Program-made: the position numbers and the translations under genes
Shown: piece after piece, positions 1 through 14,789 of the stretch
Layout of the letters: each line of letters begins with the position of its first letter
Numbering within the stretch: position 1 is the first letter of the stretch
NCBI GenBank assembly: GCA_040752195.1
Contig: JBFMFC010000002.1
Location: 1 to 64,000, forward strand
Source of the DNA: DSNY01 sp040752195
GTDB taxonomy: Bacteria; Pseudomonadota; Gammaproteobacteria; Burkholderiales; Burkholderiaceae_F
Reading direction: 5' to 3'
DNA length: 64,000 nt
Notes under the pieces: model-generated
Seen by the model: the letters and a program-made list of their open reading frames with translations, nothing else
Databases searched by the model: none
What the model was told of the DNA's origin: nothing

Positions 1-2
1 CA

Positions 3-164
3 AAACGCAGCCACGCACCGCATCCGCCGCGCGCGGCCAAGCCGACGCAGACCGCCGCGCACGGCAAGCGACGCGACGACCGCGCGCCGCACCGCGAAGA
101 CGACGGCACTGTGCGCAGCAACCTGCCGCCCGCGCTGCAGGCCGCCTTTCGCCGCACGCGCTGA
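3..164 (+). CDS. C-terminal end of an unidentified basic protein (5' truncated by window edge)
   Basis: An open frame enters from the left edge and stops at TGA 162-164. The visible 53 residues are rich in Arg, Lys, His, Pro and Ala, a low-complexity basic tail, and finish with NLPPALQAAFRRTR. Tails like this occur on RNA helicases and other RNA-binding proteins of high-GC proteobacteria, but nothing visible fixes the family. The start and any catalytic domain lie outside the window. Confidence 0.4.
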   Translation, partial: KRSHAPHPPRAAKPTQTAAHGKRRDDRAPHREDDGTVRSNLPPALQAAFRRTR

Positions 165-360
165 GTCGCGCGTCGCCCCGCGGCGGGGGAAACCGGCGCG
201 AACGTTCTGGCGGCGCGCCTGATCGCTCCCGGTCCCGTTGCAAGACAGGAGCGGGCGGGCTCGGCGATCGTCGCGCCGCGCAAGCCCGCTGCCCACTCGT
301 CCCCGGACCGGTGAGCGCCGCGCGGACCCGCGCGAGCGGGGCGCGTGGCACACTTTCGCC

Positions 361-657
361 ATGGGCACGCCGATCGAAGTCGTTCACAACGCGGCCGCTT
401 CGCGCTTCGAGGCGCGCATCGAAGGGCATTTGTGCCGCGCCGACTACCGGATCGAGGGCGACGTGATGCGCATCTTTCACACCGAGGTCGCTCCGGCGCT
501 CGAAGGCCGCGGGATCGCCGCCGCGCTCGTGCGCGCGGCGCTCGACTACGCGGCGGCGAACGGGCTGAAGGTCGTACCGCAGTGTTCGTACGTGCGCGCG
601 TACCTGCGGCGTCACCCCGAGGCGCAAGGACTGCTCGCGCCCGACGCTTCGCTCTGA
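361..657 (+). CDS. Small GNAT-like N-acetyltransferase (YjdJ/COG2388 type)
   Basis: This 98-residue protein starts at ATG 361. It matches the short single-domain GNAT-like family: an N-terminal beta sheet, then EVAPALEGRGIAAALVRAAL (residues about 42-61), which is the acetyl-CoA pyrophosphate-binding loop and helix, and a C-terminal VVPQCSYVRAYLRRHPE segment typical of the family. The length (about 90-100 aa) is normal. The acceptor substrate is unknown. It lies 24 bp upstream of glucokinase on the same strand and may be cotranscribed with it. An upstream in-frame extension exists, but it is low-complexity Arg-rich sequence and is not used here. Confidence 0.8.
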   Translation: MGTPIEVVHNAAASRFEARIEGHLCRADYRIEGDVMRIFHTEVAPALEGRGIAAALVRAALDYAAANGLKVVPQCSYVRAYLRRHPEAQGLLAPDASL

Positions 658-681
658 CGCTGCCAAGCGGCAGCGCACCGC

Positions 682-1668
682 ATGGACTCGACCCGGCTCA
701 CGAGCGGACGCGAAGACGAGTGGATCGTCGCCGACATCGGCGGCACGTACGCGCGCTTCGCACGCTGGCGTGCGACCGTCGGGCTCGCCGCCTTCGCGCG
801 CTACCGCAACGACGATTTCGCCGATCCCGCCGCACTGATCGACCGCTACCGGCGCGACGCCGCGCCGGCCGCGCGATGCGCGCTGCTCGCGCTCGCGCTG
901 CCGGTCGGTCGCGGCGAGCTGAGGATGACCAATCGCGACTGGGCCTTCACCGCCGACGGACTGCGCGACGCGCTCGGCCTGGCGCGTCTGCACCTCGTCA
1001 ACGACTTCGTTGCGGCCGCTGCCGGAATCGGCGGACTCGCGGCGCACGAGCGCACGCGCATCGGCGGCGACGAACAAGCCCGCGGGACCACACTCGCGGT
1101 CGGTCCGGGCACCGGGCTCGGCGCGGCGGCGATCGTGTTCCTCGACGGGCATGAGCACGTCATCGCGAGCGAGGCGGGCCATATGGGCGCCGCGCCGACG
1201 GGCGCGCTCGCGCGGGCGGCGTACGAGCGCGCGCGCGCGCGCTTCGGCCGCGTGTCGTGGGAGCGGCTGCTGTGCGGCGAAGGCCTCGCGCTGTTCGACG
1301 CCGCGGCGCGCGGCGCCGACGAGGCGCGCGCGCCGGCTTCCGTCGCGGCGGCCGCACACGCCGGCGAAGAACCGGCGCGGCGCGCGGCCGGCGCATTCTC
1401 AGGCGCGCTCGGCGAATTCGCCGGCGATCTGGCGCTCGCGTTCACCGCGACCGGAGGCGTGCATCTCACCGGCGGCGTGCTGAGCGGGCTCGGCGATGCC
1501 TTCGATTCGGCTGCGCTGCGTGCGGGCTTCGAGGACAAGGGACGCTTCGCCGCGCTGCTTCGAAACGTGCCGTGCTTCCGCGTCCACGCCGATGACCTCG
1601 CGCTGCGCGGCCTGGCTCGCCTGCTCGCCGGCGCCGTGAGCGCGCCGATCGTCGACGCCGACGGCTGA
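682..1668 (+). CDS. glk: Glucokinase (ROK-independent, Glk family)
   Basis: The 328-residue product phosphorylates glucose to glucose-6-phosphate with ATP in the cytoplasm; E. coli Glk is 321 aa. Visible motifs are the phosphate-binding loop IGGT (residues 19-22), the sugar-site NDF near residue 107, GPGTGLG (about 141-147), EAGHMG (about 164-169) and LTGGVLSGL near residue 262. The gene converges on the minus-strand glucan cluster with only 10 bp between the stops. Next to trehalose and glucan genes it probably returns glucose freed by debranching or trehalose turnover to glucose-6-phosphate, the substrate for OtsA and, through glucose-1-phosphate, glycogen. That coupling is inferred from position. 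Confidence 0.92.
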   Translation: MDSTRLTSGREDEWIVADIGGTYARFARWRATVGLAAFARYRNDDFADPAALIDRYRRDAAPAARCALLALALPVGRGELRMTNRDWAFTADGLRDALGLARLHLVNDFVAAAAGIGGLAAHERTRIGGDEQARGTTLAVGPGTGLGAAAIVFLDGHEHVIASEAGHMGAAPTGALARAAYERARARFGRVSWERLLCGEGLALFDAAARGADEARAPASVAAAAHAGEEPARRAAGAFSGALGEFAGDLALAFTATGGVHLTGGVLSGLGDAFDSAALRAGFEDKGRFAALLRNVPCFRVHADDLALRGLARLLAGAVSAPIVDADG

Positions 1669-1678
1669 CACACCGGGG

Positions 1679-2377
1679 CTACCGGCTCGGCGTTTCGTCG
1701 TCGTCGTTGCGCCCGCGCGTCGGCCACCAGCGCTGCAGCAGTTCGCCCGCCCACTTCTGCCCGCCGAGGCCGAAGGCGATCGCCAGCGCCAGCACGATCC
1801 CGCCGAACAGGATCAGAAACGTGTAACGAACGATCTCGCCGCCGATCGCGAGCTGTTCGAGCGCGATCAGAACCACGAACACCAGGATCGCGTACTGCGC
1901 GATGCGGCCGAGCAGGTCGGCGTCCTGCATCTCGACGTTGCGGCAGTAGCTTTGCACCGCGCCGGACACGAAGCGCGCGAAATACGCGCCGAACACGATC
2001 ACCAGCAGCGCGACGAACAGCCGCGGCAGAAACAGGAACACGCGGGTCAGCAGGTCGGTCACGTAGGTCAGCCCCAGGCCGTTGGCGGCGATCACCAGTG
2101 CGCCCAGGATCACCAGCCAGTAGGCGAGCGTGCCGACGAACGCAGTCGTGTCGCGCTCGATACCGCCCTGCTGCAGAAAGCCGTCGATGCCGGCGCGTTC
2201 GGTCAGCACGTTGAAGTTGATCGCGCGCAGACCCCGAATCGCGGCGAAGCGCAGCGCCTTGGCGATCAGCCAGCCGGCGATCAGCACGACGATCGCGACC
2301 GCAAGCCGCGGCAGATACGTGCCGACCTGGACCAGAAACGCCCGCACGGGCTCGAACATCACGTCGACGTTGTTCAT
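1679..2377 (-). CDS. Multi-TM protein with two conserved TM-helix repeats (mechanosensitive-channel-related)
   Basis: This 232-residue inner-membrane protein has about five hydrophobic segments (near residues 18-40, 75-98, 105-130, 150-172 and 178-200). Two of them carry the pattern LPRLAVAIVVLIAGWLIA / LPRLFVALLVIVFGAYFA, the conserved TM helix repeat (PF05552 type) found in MscS-related proteins. It lacks the MscS cytoplasmic beta domain, so conductance is not established. Start ATG 2377 is chosen because a GGAGG-type site lies at 2381-2390. The start is 11 bp downstream of the treS-maltokinase stop, so it is the last gene of that operon. The Arg/Asp-rich tail is probably cytoplasmic. Confidence 0.75.
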   Translation of the reverse strand: MNNVDVMFEPVRAFLVQVGTYLPRLAVAIVVLIAGWLIAKALRFAAIRGLRAINFNVLTERAGIDGFLQQGGIERDTTAFVGTLAYWLVILGALVIAANGLGLTYVTDLLTRVFLFLPRLFVALLVIVFGAYFARFVSGAVQSYCRNVEMQDADLLGRIAQYAILVFVVLIALEQLAIGGEIVRYTFLILFGGIVLALAIAFGLGGQKWAGELLQRWWPTRGRNDDDETPSR

Positions 2378-2388
2378 CGCGGCCTCCT

Positions 2389-5672
<3,284 letters not shown>

Positions 5673-5673
<1 letters not shown>

Positions 5674-7698
5674 TACATGAAGTAGTCGAAGTCCTGCTCG
5701 CGGTGCACGCGCCGCTGCAGCCGGAACACGTGCACCGGGCAGCGCTGCGGGTCCAGGCTGACGAAGTTGCGCGCGCCGTGCCAAAGATAGCGCGCGCCGG
5801 TGACGAGGTCGTGCATCTGGTAAGGCCGGTCTTCCTGTACGCCGAATGCGGCGAGGTCGAGCGTGAGCCAGCCCGACTGCGCGTGGTGCGGATCGAGATT
5901 GACCGCGCACACGATCACGTTCGACAGATCGGGCGTGGATTTCGCATACGCGATCATCTGCTCGTTGTCGATCGGCAGGAAGCGCAGCGAGTCGTCGCGC
6001 TGCAGCGCCGGGTTGGCGCGCCGGATACGGTTGAGCGCCCCGATGAAGGGCGCGAGCGAATCGGGCCGGTCGCGGTCCCAGTGCCGCAACTGGTACTTCT
6101 CCGAGTCGAGGTATTCCTCGGAGCCCGGTTCGCGCGGCGTCTGCTCCATCAATTCGTACGCCGGACCGTAGATGCCGTAGCTCGCCGACAGCGTGGCCGC
6201 CAGCGCCACGCGCGCCATGAAGGTGCCGCGCGTGCCGAACTGCAGCGCTTCGGTCAGGATGTCGGGCGTGTTCGGCCAGGCGTTCGGGCGGAAGTACTCG
6301 CGCCCGGGCCCGTGCGCGAGTTCGGTGAAGTATTCGGTCAGCTCGCGCTTGGTGTTGCGCCAGGCGAAGTAGGTGTAGCTCTGCGTGAAGCCGAGCTTGG
6401 CGAGCCGATGCATCACCTTCGGCCGCGTGAACGCCTCGGACAGAAAGATCAGATCGGGATGCTTGCCCTTGAGCCGGTCGATCACCCACTCCCAGAACGC
6501 AAACGCCTTGGTGTGCGGGTTGTCGACGCGAAAGATCTTCACCCCCTGCTCGATCCAGAATTCGAGCACGCGCGCCAACTCCAGCCACAGCTCGCGCCAG
6601 CGCGCGCTTTCGAAATCGAACGGATAGATGTCCTGATACTTCTTCGGCGGGTTCTCCGCGTACTGCACGCTGCCGTCGGGGCGGCGGCGGAACCATTCGG
6701 GGTGTTCTCGCACGTACGGATGGTCGGGCGCGCACTGGAACGCGATGTCGAGCGCGATCTCCAGCCCGTGCTCGTGCGCTCGCGCCACCAGCCGGCGAAA
6801 GTCCTCGAGCGTGCCCAGTTGCGGATGAACCGCGGTGTGCCCGCCTTCGGCGGCGCCGATCGCCCACGGACTGCCGACATCGTCCGGCCCGGCCGCGAGC
6901 GCGTTGTTCCTGCCCTTGCGCTGCAACTGGCCGATCGGATGGATCGGCGGCAGGTACAGCACGTCGAAGCCCATCTGCGCCACGTACGGCAGCAGCTTCT
7001 CGCAATCGGCGAACGTACCGTGGCGGCCGGGCTCGGGCGAGGCCGAACGCGGAAACATCTCGTACCACGCCGAAAAGCGCGCGCGCTCTCGATCCACCAC
7101 CAGCGGCAGCTCGCGCGCATGCCACGCCGCGAACTGCAGGTCGGGATGGCGCGCGGCGAGCGCCGAAAGCGCCGGGTCGAGCGCGACGCGCTTCAGCGCT
7201 TGCGCGTCGTTCGCACCGGCGGCCGCGCGCGCCAGCTCGTCGGCCCAGCGCTGCAGCCGCTCGCGCTCGCCGCCGTCGTTCGTTCGACTTGCTGCGCCGG
7301 CGACGAGCTGCGCGCCGCTGCGCAGTGCGAGCCGGATGTCGTCGATGTCCACGCGGCGCGCCATATCGTGCTGCCACGACAGGAAGTGATCGACCCACGC
7401 GCACACCGTATAGCGATAACGGCCGACCGCATCGAGGCGAAAGCTGCCGCGCCAGCGATCGTTGCCGACGTGCGCCATCGGCGCGATCTGCCACGGCATG
7501 CCGTCGTCGCGCCGCCACAGCAGCGCGCAGGCGACCGCATCGTGGCCGTCGGCGAAACAATCGGCCTCGACGACGAAGGTGTCGCCGACCGTGCGCTTGA
7601 CCGCGAAGCGGCCGTCGTCGATCTGCGGCGCGACGTTTTCGACGACTACACGGATGCGGCCGTCGCGCTGCCCGAGCGGCTGGACGCTGTCGGCCGTC

Positions 7699-7706
<8 letters not shown>
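5673..7706 (-). CDS. glgE: Alpha-1,4-glucan:maltose-1-phosphate maltosyltransferase GlgE
   Basis: The 677-residue protein belongs to GH13_3. It transfers maltosyl units from maltose-1-phosphate to the non-reducing end of alpha-1,4-glucans, releasing phosphate. An N-terminal beta-sandwich domain precedes the catalytic barrel. The expected nucleophile is Asp395 in FRVDNPHTK and the acid/base is Glu424 in LSEAFTRP; these align with Asp394 and Glu423 of the Streptomyces enzyme. The family loop LPPIHPIGQLQRKGRNN is intact and the length is typical. The start overlaps the glgB stop by 8 bp, and treS-mak overlaps its end by 1 bp, so glgB-glgE-treS/mak is one translationally coupled unit. Confidence 0.95.
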
Positions 7707-9630
<1,924 letters not shown>

Positions 9631-9767
9631 GCGCTCCTCGCATCCGCAGCGCGACCGCCGCTGCGGCAGTGCAAACGATGATCCGGATCGAACCTTAGTG
9701 GGCGCCGACGCGCCGTTGAATCGGGCAAGACCGGTACGGGAATCATCGTAGTTCGTGACCGCAGGGG

Positions 9768-12700
9768 CTAACGAAGTTCCGCGCGCGGCGAAACCCACAA
9801 CGCGCCGGGAAAGCCGTTCCACGCCTGCGCCAGCGGCAGTGTCGCACCGACTTCACGCGTCGTCCCGCTCAGCCTTTCGCGCAGCGGCGGCAGCGGCGCG
9901 AGCGGCGACAGATCGACAGCGGTATCGCCCCACACCGCTTCGCCCACCGGCAGCTCGCCGACCGCGGCGCCGAGCCGCGCGAACAGGCGGCCCGCGATCA
10001 CGATCGCGACCTCGTCGCCGTGCCGGCGCGCGAACGCGACGACGTGCGCGGCCTTGGCACCGGTCGCTTCCAGCGGCACGTACTCGCCCTGCTCGAACAG
10101 CGCGCGCCGCTCGCGGCGCAACGTCAGGCAGCGCCAGGTGACCCACAGCTTGGCCAGGCCGTTCGCAAATAGTTCGCGCAGGGGCGGGCCTTCGTCCAGG
10201 CGCGCCGCGAGCGATTGCAACTGCGCGAGCGCGGCGCGTAGCGCGGCGAAGTCCACCGGCGCGCGGTTGTCGGGGTCCATGAGCCGCAGCGTGATCGTCT
10301 CGTTGCCCTGGTAGATGTCAGGCACGCCGGGCGAGGCGAACTTCGCGAGCGCCATCGTCACGCTGTTTAGCTGGCCGTACCACGCGAGCGGCGCGACGCT
10401 GGCGCGCAGGTCGTCGAGGAACAGGTTGCCGGGCGCGCGCGCCAGCGCCCCCTCGACGAAACCCTTCAGCGCGTCTTCGTACTCGCGATTCGGGTTGATC
10501 CAGCTCGTGCGCAGCTTCGCCTCGCGCGCCCCTTTCAACCACGCCGCGCACACGCGCTCGCGCCAGGCAGCGAGCGACGCTTCGTCGAGTTCCCCCGCCG
10601 GCAGCGTGCCGGCCAGCAGTTGGTACAGCGCGTACTCGTCGTTGCGCGAAGGCGCGCGCGCACCGTCGACCGTGCGGCGATACCGTCGGTTCAGACGGCT
10701 GAAGCGCCGCACCGCGAGCCGCCATGCGGCGGGCATCTCGGAGATCGCGTTCAGCCGGTTGCGCACGTCCTCGGAACGCTTGGAGTCGTGCGTGCTGGTC
10801 GCCAGCATCGTATGCGGCCAGCGCGCGCGGCGGTCGCGGCTGGCGGCGTGCCAGGCGGCCACGCGGATGCCGAAGATCTCCGGATCGCAGCCGACGTCGT
10901 TCAACGACAGCAGCCGGTTGAAGCGATACAGCGCGGTGTCTTCGATTCCCTTCGCCGCCACCGGCGCGGTGAACTGCTGAAAGCGCCGCGCGAACGCGAG
11001 CGCCTCGGGCGTCGGGCCGTTGGCGGCGTGGCCGAGCAGCGCGGCGTGGACGAAGTCGAAGATGCCGGGGTCGGCCGCGCGGCTGCGCGCCCGCGCCCGC
11101 CCGACCGCCCAGTCGATGTAGCGGCGATCGGCGGCGGTCGGTTCGTCGACGATGTAAGTGCGGTACACCGGAAACGAGGCGGCCACCGCGGCGAGCGCTT
11201 CGCGCAGCGCGGGCTGCGTGAAGTCGCGCGTGCGCGGATCCGCGCGGGCGAGGCGCAGCAGCCGGTTCGCGAGCACGGTCAGTTCGCCGGCCAGGGCGCC
11301 GGTCATCACCTCGCGCCGGCCCGCGTAGGCGATGTCGTCCCATTCGCCGGCCTCGTCACCGACGAACGCGCGCCAGGCGCGGTCGATCCGCTGCCGGTTC
11401 GCGCCGTCGACCAGCAGCCCGTTGATCACCGTCGCGAAGCGATAGCCGGTGGTGCCGTGAACGGCCCAGTCGCCGCGCAAGTCCTCGTGCGCGGCGAGGA
11501 CCTTCTCGGCGACCACGTAGAGCGGTCTGGGCTCGACGCGAAGCTGCGCGTCGATGCGTTCGGGCGCAACGCCCGCCGCACGCAGGTGCCCGCGCTGAAC
11601 GCGGTCGAAGTACTGCTGCGGATCGAGGAGCCCGTCGGGGTGGTCGATGCGCAGCCCGTCGATCGCTTGCTGCGCGGTCCACTGCAGAAGCTTCGCGTGC
11701 GTGGCTTCGAATACCGCCTCGTCTTCCATGCGCAGCGCGGCCAGATCGTTGACGTCGAAGAAGCGCCGGTAGTTGATCTCGTCGCCTGCCACCCGCCACG
11801 ATGCCAGCCGGTACGCCTGCGCTTCGAGCAGCGCGTGCAGCGCATCGCCGCCGCCGTGCGCGCGGCATGCCTCTTGGAGCGCTTCGCGCAGCCAGCGGTG
11901 CGCCACGACCAGCTGCGCGAGCCGCCGCTGCAGGCGCGGCGCATCGCTGCGTCGCGCGGCCAGCGCGGCCGCGTCCTCGCTGTCGCACGGCGCGAGCGCG
12001 GCGAACGCATGCGCGAGCTCCGCGAGTGCGGCGCGCGCGGCGGGGCCTGCGAACGGATGCGCGGCCGCGTGCGCGAGCAGCGGCGGATACGTGCGCGGAT
12101 CGAGCGGAAAGCGATGGTCGAAGTACAGCACCGCGAACGCGCCCGCGTCGGCGTCGAACACCAGCCACAGCTCGCCGCGCTCGAGCACGCGGCCGTAGTG
12201 GTCGCCGAGCACCGGCAGCAGCACCTTGCCGCGCAGCGCGGGGTCGATCGGCGCCCAGTCGATGTCGAAGAAGCGCGCGTACGCCGAGGCCGGGCCGTTT
12301 TCCAGCACGTCGAGCCACCACGCGTTGTCGGCGCGCAGCACGCCCATGTGGTTGGGCACGACGTCGGCGATGTGCCCCATGCCGTGCGCGCGCAGGGTCG
12401 CGACGAAGGCTTCGAAATCGGCCGCGGTCCCGATCTCGGGATTCAGCGCCCGGTGGTCGACGATGTCGTAGCCGTGCGGGCTGCCGGCGCGCGCGCGCAG
12501 ATACGGCGAGCAGTAGACGTGCGAGATGCCCAGCTCGGCCAGATACGGCACGATCGCGGCCGCCTGCGCGAACGTGAAGTCGCGGCTCAGTTGCAGCCGA
12601 TAAGTGGCGCGCGGAATCACCGTCGGCGGCGGCGCGGCCGGCGCGGCCGCGCGCGGCCGCGCGGCGGCGAACGTCGCCGCGCAGTCGACGAAGCGCGCAT

Positions 12701-14789
12701 CGGCGGCCCAGCGCTCGAGCGGCACCTCGAGCTTGCGTTGCCAGTTCGGATGCTCGCTCGTCGTTCCGGGCAGGTTGACCTGCTCGCGCGCACCGAAGAC
12801 GTCTTCGGGCTGCACGACCGCGATCGCGGCGGCGGTGCGCGCGATGTGCGCATGGATCGCGTGCGACAGCCGCTCGTCCAGCGACGGCGGCGGGTCGGTC
12901 GCCTCCGGCAGCAGGCCCTCGCGCACGAGCATGTGAAGCAGCGCCGGCCGGTCGCGCGCGCGTTGCGCGCGCTGCGCCGCTGCCAGCTCGTCGCTCGGGA
13001 ACAGGTTCAGCGCCGCGCGCAGCGCCAGATCGCGCTCCTCCCACCAGCCCGCCAGCGTCGGCAGGTCGTGGGTCGAGGCGGCCACCAGCGCGAGCGCCGG
13101 AAAGTCGGCCGGCGCGCGAAACCCGCCGTCGGCTTCGCGCTCGAAGTACAGCACCTTGTACGACAGCACACCGGCGGCGGCGAGCGCGGCGCGGATCGCA
13201 GCGGGTACCGTGCCGAGGTCTTCGCCGATGACCAGGCAACGGTTGCGATGGCTTTCGATCGTCACGGCCGCGGCGAGCTCTTCGAACGCGTAGTGAACGT
13301 ACGCGCCTTGCGCCGCGTCGATCCCCGGCGGGATCAGATACAGCCGCATCAGCGCCATCACGTGGTCGATGCGCAGCGCGCCGGCGTGCCGCATGTTCGC
13401 GCGCAGCACCGCGACGAAAGGCGCGTGCGCAGCGGCGCGCAACGCTTCGGGCCGCCACGGCGGCAACCCCCAGTCCTGCCCTTTCGGGTTGAAGTCGTCG
13501 GGGGGTGCGCCGATCCGGACCCCGTGCGCATACAGGCGCTGCTCGGCCCAGCTCTCGGCGCCGCCCGCGTCGACCGACACCGCCAGGTCCGCATACAGGC
13601 CGACCGCCATGTCCGCCGCGCGCCGCGCCGCCGCCGCGAGCTGCTCGTCGGCGAGCCATTGCAGATACGCGTAGAAGTCGACGCGTTCGGCGTTGGCCGC
13701 CGCGAACGCGGCAACCGCGGGCGAATCCGGATCGCGATACTCCGTCGGCCAGGCAGGCCAGCCCCAGTGCGCCGGGTCGCGCGCGTACAGATGTTCCTGC
13801 AGCGCTTCGAATAGCGCGTGGCGGCGCAGGTCCTCGCTGCCCGTGCGCTTGAACCGGTCGAACGCCTGCGCGCGTTCGCCGCGCACCTCGCGCGCGAGCA
13901 GTTCGAGGATCTCGAACTTCACCGCACGCACGCCTTCGTAGTCGACGAATTCGGCGGCGCGCAGCCGCGCGAGCCGATCCTGGAATTCGGCGGAGGCGAC
14001 CCGCGCACGCGCGGCGGAGCTCGCCGCGAATTCCGGCACCGCCTCGACGTCGAGGTACAGCACATTGAGGAACAGCCGGCTCGATGGGCTGTAAGGGCTG
14101 AAGTGGCGCGGATCGTGGGCGAACAGCGCGTGCAGCGGGTTCAGCCCCACGAGATCGGCGCCGTGCCGCACAGCAAGATCGACCACGTTGGCCAGGTCGG
14201 TGAAGTCGCCGATGCCCCAGTTGCGTTGCGAGCGCAGCGCGTACAGCTGGATCGCCAGCCCCCAGATGCGGCGGCCGGCCGCGAGCGCCGGCGGCAGGTA
14301 GCAGCGCTCGGGGGCGACCCACAACGCCGCCTCGGCCGCGCCGCGCGCATCGAGCACTTCGAGCCGGTGATATCCGACCGGCGGCACGCCGTCGATCGAC
14401 ACCGCGCGCGCCACCTGCGCTTCGCCGTCGACCACGGCGCGCTCCACCAACGGCCAGTCGGCGGGCGTGAACGCGCCCGCGCGCACAGCGCCGTCTTCCA
14501 GCCGCAGCCGCCACGCGATCGGCGTTTGATCGTCGCGCTCGCGCAGATTGACGCGCAAGGTGAAGGTGGGGCGGTCCGCGGCGACGACGATCACCGGCGC
14601 GATCGTCCGCGCCCACAGCGCGCGCTGCCGCGCCGCCAGCGCGGCCGCCGCATCGTCGGCATCGACGCCGAGCGCGGCGAGCAGCGCGCGCAGCGTCTGC
14701 GGCGGCGCCTGCCGCGCGACACCCCAGATGTCGTCGTACGCGAGCTGAATGCCGCAGTCGTCGGCAAGCCGCGCGAGCGCGTCAGCCAT
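9768..14789 (-). CDS. treY: 4-alpha-glucanotransferase / maltooligosyltrehalose synthase fusion (MalQ-TreY)
   Basis: One uninterrupted frame encodes 1673 residues. About residues 1-715 form a MalQ 4-alpha-glucanotransferase (GLNPLHALFAHDPRHFSPYSP, LRIDHVMALMRLY, VIGEDLGTVP). From about residue 725 (PRATYRLQLSRDFTF) to the end is TreY (CSPYLRARAGSPHGYD, DVVPNHMG, LRIDHPDGLLDP, TSTHDSKRSEDVR, PDIYQG), which isomerises the reducing-end bond of maltooligosaccharides to an alpha-1,1 trehalosyl end. An Ala/Pro-rich linker (APAAPPPT) joins them. MalQ could lengthen short maltodextrins directly for TreY. The ATG overlaps the treZ stop by 8 bp. These are usually separate genes; the fusion is the notable feature. 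Confidence 0.93.
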   Translation of the reverse strand: MADALARLADDCGIQLAYDDIWGVARQAPPQTLRALLAALGVDADDAAAALAARQRALWARTIAPVIVVAADRPTFTLRVNLRERDDQTPIAWRLRLEDGAVRAGAFTPADWPLVERAVVDGEAQVARAVSIDGVPPVGYHRLEVLDARGAAEAALWVAPERCYLPPALAAGRRIWGLAIQLYALRSQRNWGIGDFTDLANVVDLAVRHGADLVGLNPLHALFAHDPRHFSPYSPSSRLFLNVLYLDVEAVPEFAASSAARARVASAEFQDRLARLRAAEFVDYEGVRAVKFEILELLAREVRGERAQAFDRFKRTGSEDLRRHALFEALQEHLYARDPAHWGWPAWPTEYRDPDSPAVAAFAAANAERVDFYAYLQWLADEQLAAAARRAADMAVGLYADLAVSVDAGGAESWAEQRLYAHGVRIGAPPDDFNPKGQDWGLPPWRPEALRAAAHAPFVAVLRANMRHAGALRIDHVMALMRLYLIPPGIDAAQGAYVHYAFEELAAAVTIESHRNRCLVIGEDLGTVPAAIRAALAAAGVLSYKVLYFEREADGGFRAPADFPALALVAASTHDLPTLAGWWEERDLALRAALNLFPSDELAAAQRAQRARDRPALLHMLVREGLLPEATDPPPSLDERLSHAIHAHIARTAAAIAVVQPEDVFGAREQVNLPGTTSEHPNWQRKLEVPLERWAADARFVDCAATFAAARPRAAAPAAPPPTVIPRATYRLQLSRDFTFAQAAAIVPYLAELGISHVYCSPYLRARAGSPHGYDIVDHRALNPEIGTAADFEAFVATLRAHGMGHIADVVPNHMGVLRADNAWWLDVLENGPASAYARFFDIDWAPIDPALRGKVLLPVLGDHYGRVLERGELWLVFDADAGAFAVLYFDHRFPLDPRTYPPLLAHAAAHPFAGPAARAALAELAHAFAALAPCDSEDAAALAARRSDAPRLQRRLAQLVVAHRWLREALQEACRAHGGGDALHALLEAQAYRLASWRVAGDEINYRRFFDVNDLAALRMEDEAVFEATHAKLLQWTAQQAIDGLRIDHPDGLLDPQQYFDRVQRGHLRAAGVAPERIDAQLRVEPRPLYVVAEKVLAAHEDLRGDWAVHGTTGYRFATVINGLLVDGANRQRIDRAWRAFVGDEAGEWDDIAYAGRREVMTGALAGELTVLANRLLRLARADPRTRDFTQPALREALAAVAASFPVYRTYIVDEPTAADRRYIDWAVGRARARSRAADPGIFDFVHAALLGHAANGPTPEALAFARRFQQFTAPVAAKGIEDTALYRFNRLLSLNDVGCDPEIFGIRVAAWHAASRDRRARWPHTMLATSTHDSKRSEDVRNRLNAISEMPAAWRLAVRRFSRLNRRYRRTVDGARAPSRNDEYALYQLLAGTLPAGELDEASLAAWRERVCAAWLKGAREAKLRTSWINPNREYEDALKGFVEGALARAPGNLFLDDLRASVAPLAWYGQLNSVTMALAKFASPGVPDIYQGNETITLRLMDPDNRAPVDFAALRAALAQLQSLAARLDEGPPLRELFANGLAKLWVTWRCLTLRRERRALFEQGEYVPLEATGAKAAHVVAFARRHGDEVAIVIAGRLFARLGAAVGELPVGEAVWGDTAVDLSPLAPLPPLRERLSGTTREVGATLPLAQAWNGFPGALWVSPRAELR

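Noticed and set aside
238..360. N-terminal extension of the GNAT-like protein
   Set aside because: The extra 41 residues are Arg-rich low complexity, while the family homology begins at ATG 361.
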